Shown here: one piece after another, positions 61,476 to 64,000 of the stretch
Layout: the number at the start of each line of letters is the position of its first letter
Position numbering within the stretch: the stretch's first letter is position 1
DNA from: Oscillatoria salina IIICB1
GTDB lineage: Bacteria; Cyanobacteriota; Cyanobacteriia; Cyanobacteriales; SIO1D9
Assembly (NCBI RefSeq): GCF_020144665.1
Contig: NZ_JAAHBQ010000018.1
Coordinates: 17,453-81,452 of the forward strand
DNA length: 64,000 bases
Direction: 5' to 3'
Program-made: the position numbers and the translations under genes
The notes under the pieces: generated by a model
The model's database searches: none
What the model was told of the DNA's origin: nothing
What the model saw: only the letters and a program-made list of their open reading frames with translations

Positions 61476-62957
61476 CTAAAACAATTCTGCCTCCTTAAAC
61501 TGTTCCATCTTCTTCGCATTTGCTGCTTCCCCACAAGTGCGAGGTGTCGGAAATAATTTACCTGGATTTGCTAAACCTTTAGTATTAAAAACTTGTCGCA
61601 CATACTGCATCGTCTCCAAATCTACCTCACTAAACATATCCGGCATATAACAATTTTTATCCGCCCCAATACCATGTTCTCCTGAGATACTCCCACCAGC
61701 TTCTACGCAAAGTTGCAAAATTTTCCCGCCAATTTCTTCAACTTGCGCGAATGCTCCTTCTACCGAATCATCATATAAAATTAACGGATGAAGATTGCCA
61801 TCTCCCGCATGAAAAACATTCGCAATTTGATAACCAGATTCTTTACTTAACTGCTCAATTTCCCGCAAAACTTCTGCTAATTTTGTTCGCGGAACCACCC
61901 CATCTTGCACAAAATAATCCGGACTCATCTTACCCGCCGCCGCAAAAGCAGCCTTGCGTCCTTTCCACAATTTTAAACGAGTTTCTTGGTCGTTTGCCGA
62001 AGTAATATTTCGCGCCCCATTTTGGCGACAAATTTCCGCAACTTTTTCTTTATTTGTTGCTACTTCTACTTGTAAGCCATCCAATTCTACTAACAAAATT
62101 GCGCCCGCATCACGAGGATAACAACCCGTAGCCACCACATCTTCTACAGCATTAATACTCAGATTATCCATCATTTCCATCCCCGCAGGAATCACTCCAG
62201 CCGAGATAATATCTGTTACGGCTTTTCCTGCTTCTTCAATGCTGTTAAAATCAGCTAAAACCACACAAATTGATTCGGGAGTTTTTAAGATTCGCAATCT
62301 AATTTCTGTAGCTACACCTAACGTCCCTTCAGAACCCACAAATAAACCAGTTAAATCGTATCCGGGCATTTCCGGAACTGCACCACCAATGTCCACAATT
62401 GCACCATCAGGAGTAACAATTTTTAAGCCTAAAACATGATTAGTCGTTACCCCATATTTGAGACAATGAACGCCGCCAGAATTTTCAGCGACATTACCAC
62501 CAATCGAGCAAATAATTTGACTAGAAGGGTCGGGTGCGTAATAAAAGCCTGCACCGCTAACTGCTTGCGTTACCCAATTATTAATTACCCCTGGTTGGAC
62601 AATAATCTGCTGATTTGCTAAATCAATATTAAGGATTTTGTTCATCTTCGCGGTGACAATTAAAACGCAATCTTTCACAGGTAACGCACCACCAGATAAA
62701 CCCGTTCCTGCACCTCTAGCTACCCAAGGAATATCATTCTCGTGGCAAATTTTCACCGCCGCAGCGACTTCTTCAGTAGTGCGAGGAAGGACAACAATTG
62801 CGGGACGTTGACGATAGCTAGCTAGTCCATCGCATTCATAAGTAAGTAGTTCTTCTTTGCGTCGAACTACAGCATTTTTGCCAACCGCTTTTTCCAGTTG
62901 TTTGACGATTGGTGTCCACTTGGTTTTGCTATCTGAGAAAATATTTTTAAGTACCAT
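61476..62957 (-). CDS. glcD: glycolate oxidase FAD-binding subunit (GlcD)
   Basis: A 493-residue FAD-linked oxidase that oxidises glycolate to glyoxylate in photorespiration. The FAD-binding part has VARGAGTGLSGGALP, IVQPGVINNWVTQAV and GGVHCLKYGVTTNHVLGLK. The C-terminal part has HAGDGNLHPLILYD and GGSISGEHGIGADK, which are typical of the GlcD/D-lactate dehydrogenase group. Length is normal. D-lactate as substrate cannot be excluded. Confidence 0.9.
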   Translation of the reverse strand: MVLKNIFSDSKTKWTPIVKQLEKAVGKNAVVRRKEELLTYECDGLASYRQRPAIVVLPRTTEEVAAAVKICHENDIPWVARGAGTGLSGGALPVKDCVLIVTAKMNKILNIDLANQQIIVQPGVINNWVTQAVSGAGFYYAPDPSSQIICSIGGNVAENSGGVHCLKYGVTTNHVLGLKIVTPDGAIVDIGGAVPEMPGYDLTGLFVGSEGTLGVATEIRLRILKTPESICVVLADFNSIEEAGKAVTDIISAGVIPAGMEMMDNLSINAVEDVVATGCYPRDAGAILLVELDGLQVEVATNKEKVAEICRQNGARNITSANDQETRLKLWKGRKAAFAAAGKMSPDYFVQDGVVPRTKLAEVLREIEQLSKESGYQIANVFHAGDGNLHPLILYDDSVEGAFAQVEEIGGKILQLCVEAGGSISGEHGIGADKNCYMPDMFSEVDLETMQYVRQVFNTKGLANPGKLFPTPRTCGEAANAKKMEQFKEAELF

Positions 62958-63132
62958 TTTAACTATAGTGAGATTTTTCTCTAATAATTTTAACAGAAAT
63001 TCCTATTTTGGTGAATTTTTCTGTCTAAGTTTGGCAATTCTTGAGAATCTCGATAACCTGAGTATTTGGTAAAAGCAAGGTCATTTCAAAATTATGGTAA
63101 AATAGCACAAACTTTTCAGTGAATCTAAGCCA

Positions 63133-63990
63133 ATGACTAATTCTGAAAGTACAATTGCAACAGAGACTTCACAACTAGTAACAGAAAGTCTGCCTTCATC
63201 AACGCCAAAGGGATGGTTTTATCTCAAGTTAATTGAGTATTTCTTTTTAGCAGGTTTTGTTTATGCAGTTATTTACAGTCTGCTACTTCCAGGTAATAAA
63301 CAAGTAACAATTGCTGGGGCGGCTGCGATTGCGATTTTTCTGCTTTTGTTCTTAATTAATCGTCAATTATTCAACGATTATCGCCAAACAAGTAAACAAG
63401 CAGAAATAATTAAAAAAGCGGAACTATATGCTAATTTAATGGCTAGCGATAGTTCTCCGCAACAAACTTCAATAATTCGGGCGAGGGAAAAGGCTTTATC
63501 CTATTGTCAAGAGTTAATTCAGGATTACAAAAAAACGCGGCGAGATTCGCGGAATATTTATTATATTTCGCAAATTTCGACTGTAGTTTTATCGGGGGTA
63601 ACGCCAATTTTGGTCTTAGTAGATAAACTCGAAGCTGGTATTGAATGGCTAAAATGGCTGCCAGTAATTTGTCCTGCATTGGCGGCAATTATTGCTAGTA
63701 TTGTTACTTCTTTTCCTTTTCAAGAAACTTGGATTGCAGCGAATACAACTGTAGAATTGTTGGAAGCTGAACAAGAAAAATTCATTTTGGGTGTGTCGCA
63801 AGCTTATCGTTGTTACGATTTAGAAGACGAAACTCAACGTCAAAAAAAGGCGAAACAAGCGATAGAAAACTTTATTTCCCAAGTGAATAGTATTCATTTG
63901 AAGCAAGTACAAGAAGCAGCAAATAATGTACAATCTGGGGAAGAAAATAAAGAATCTAGCGAGTCAAACCCACAAAAACAGCCAGCTTAG
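63133..63990 (+). CDS. DUF4231 (SLATT-like) membrane protein
   Basis: A 285-residue protein with two close hydrophobic segments near residues 38-80 and another pair near 150-200, separated by a helical basic region. This is the pattern of DUF4231/SLATT proteins (YLKLIEYFFLAGF..., RNIYYISQISTVVLSGVTPI). The C-terminus is charged and Ser/Glu/Gln-rich. SLATT-type proteins occur in several defence or nucleotide-signalling settings, but no such partner gene is visible in the 64 kb, so a function cannot be given. Confidence 0.65.
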   Translation: MTNSESTIATETSQLVTESLPSSTPKGWFYLKLIEYFFLAGFVYAVIYSLLLPGNKQVTIAGAAAIAIFLLLFLINRQLFNDYRQTSKQAEIIKKAELYANLMASDSSPQQTSIIRAREKALSYCQELIQDYKKTRRDSRNIYYISQISTVVLSGVTPILVLVDKLEAGIEWLKWLPVICPALAAIIASIVTSFPFQETWIAANTTVELLEAEQEKFILGVSQAYRCYDLEDETQRQKKAKQAIENFISQVNSIHLKQVQEAANNVQSGEENKESSESNPQKQPA

Positions 63991-64000
63991 ACAAGAGTAA

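Noticed and set aside
63133..63990. Anti-phage system with the SLATT/DUF4231 protein
   Set aside because: No CD-NTase, TIR, nuclease or other effector gene lies nearby; the gene stands alone at the window end.

Overview
The window is a cyanobacterial chromosome segment. Signs are the many HIP1 octamers (GCGATCGC), the CCCCART/GGGGATT heptamer repeats (STRR type), an AMIN domain on the TonB-dependent receptor, and typical housekeeping neighbours (futA/idiA-type iron-binding protein, dprA, dxs, glcD). Its centre, about 7.5-55.3 kb, is a minus-strand NRPS/PKS gene cluster that reads as a salicylate-capped, thiazoline-forming siderophore or metallophore pathway.

Left flank (1-7.1 kb): the 3' end of an unknown gene, a truncated GNAT acetyltransferase overlapping a CopG-like antitoxin gene, a DUF6544-like protein, a small hypothetical protein, a FutA/IdiA-type ferric-iron-binding lipoprotein, DprA, a CHAT-domain remnant, a MORN-repeat protein and a TonB protein with an internal 156-nt repeat.

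Cluster, in transcription order (right to left): aryl carrier protein, canonical AcpS, aryl-AMP ligase, salicylate synthase, a degenerate AcpS-like protein, KASIII-ACP fusion, Cy-A(Cys)-PCP, KS-AT-KR-ACP, a hydroxymalonyl-ACP supply set (3-hydroxyacyl-CoA dehydrogenase, ACP, acyl-CoA dehydrogenase, FkbH-like), Cy-A(Cys)-PCP, KS-AT, ACP-aminotransferase-C-A-PCP, a PanP-like PLP decarboxylase, two tandem methyltransferases, KS-AT-(KR remnant)-ACP, C-A-PCP-TE, AMIN/TonB-dependent receptor, RhtX/FptX-like permease, cytochrome P450, type II thioesterase, MATE exporter. The inferred chain is aryl - thiazoline - C2(OH) - thiazoline - C2(NH2) - beta-alanine - C2(=O) - beta-alanine. The first half mirrors pyochelin/yersiniabactin/micacocidin logic. 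The second half is unlike any product I can name. The beta-alanine call rests on two agreeing lines: A-domain codes VDWVISLAD and VDWVISLAN, and a cluster-encoded aspartate-decarboxylase-like enzyme.

Right flank (55.7-64 kb): ExbB and ExbD on the plus strand, dxs, a GAF-PAS hybrid histidine kinase, glcD, and a DUF4231/SLATT membrane protein. TonB on one side and ExbBD on the other bracket the cluster, so the whole TonB-dependent uptake chain (receptor, TonB-ExbB-ExbD, inner-membrane permease) is encoded with the biosynthesis genes.

Dispersed repeats run through the locus. They supply the last residues and stop codons of several genes, and three PKS genes carry a repeat at the same KS-AT linker position. 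No rRNA, tRNA, CRISPR array or transposase was seen.
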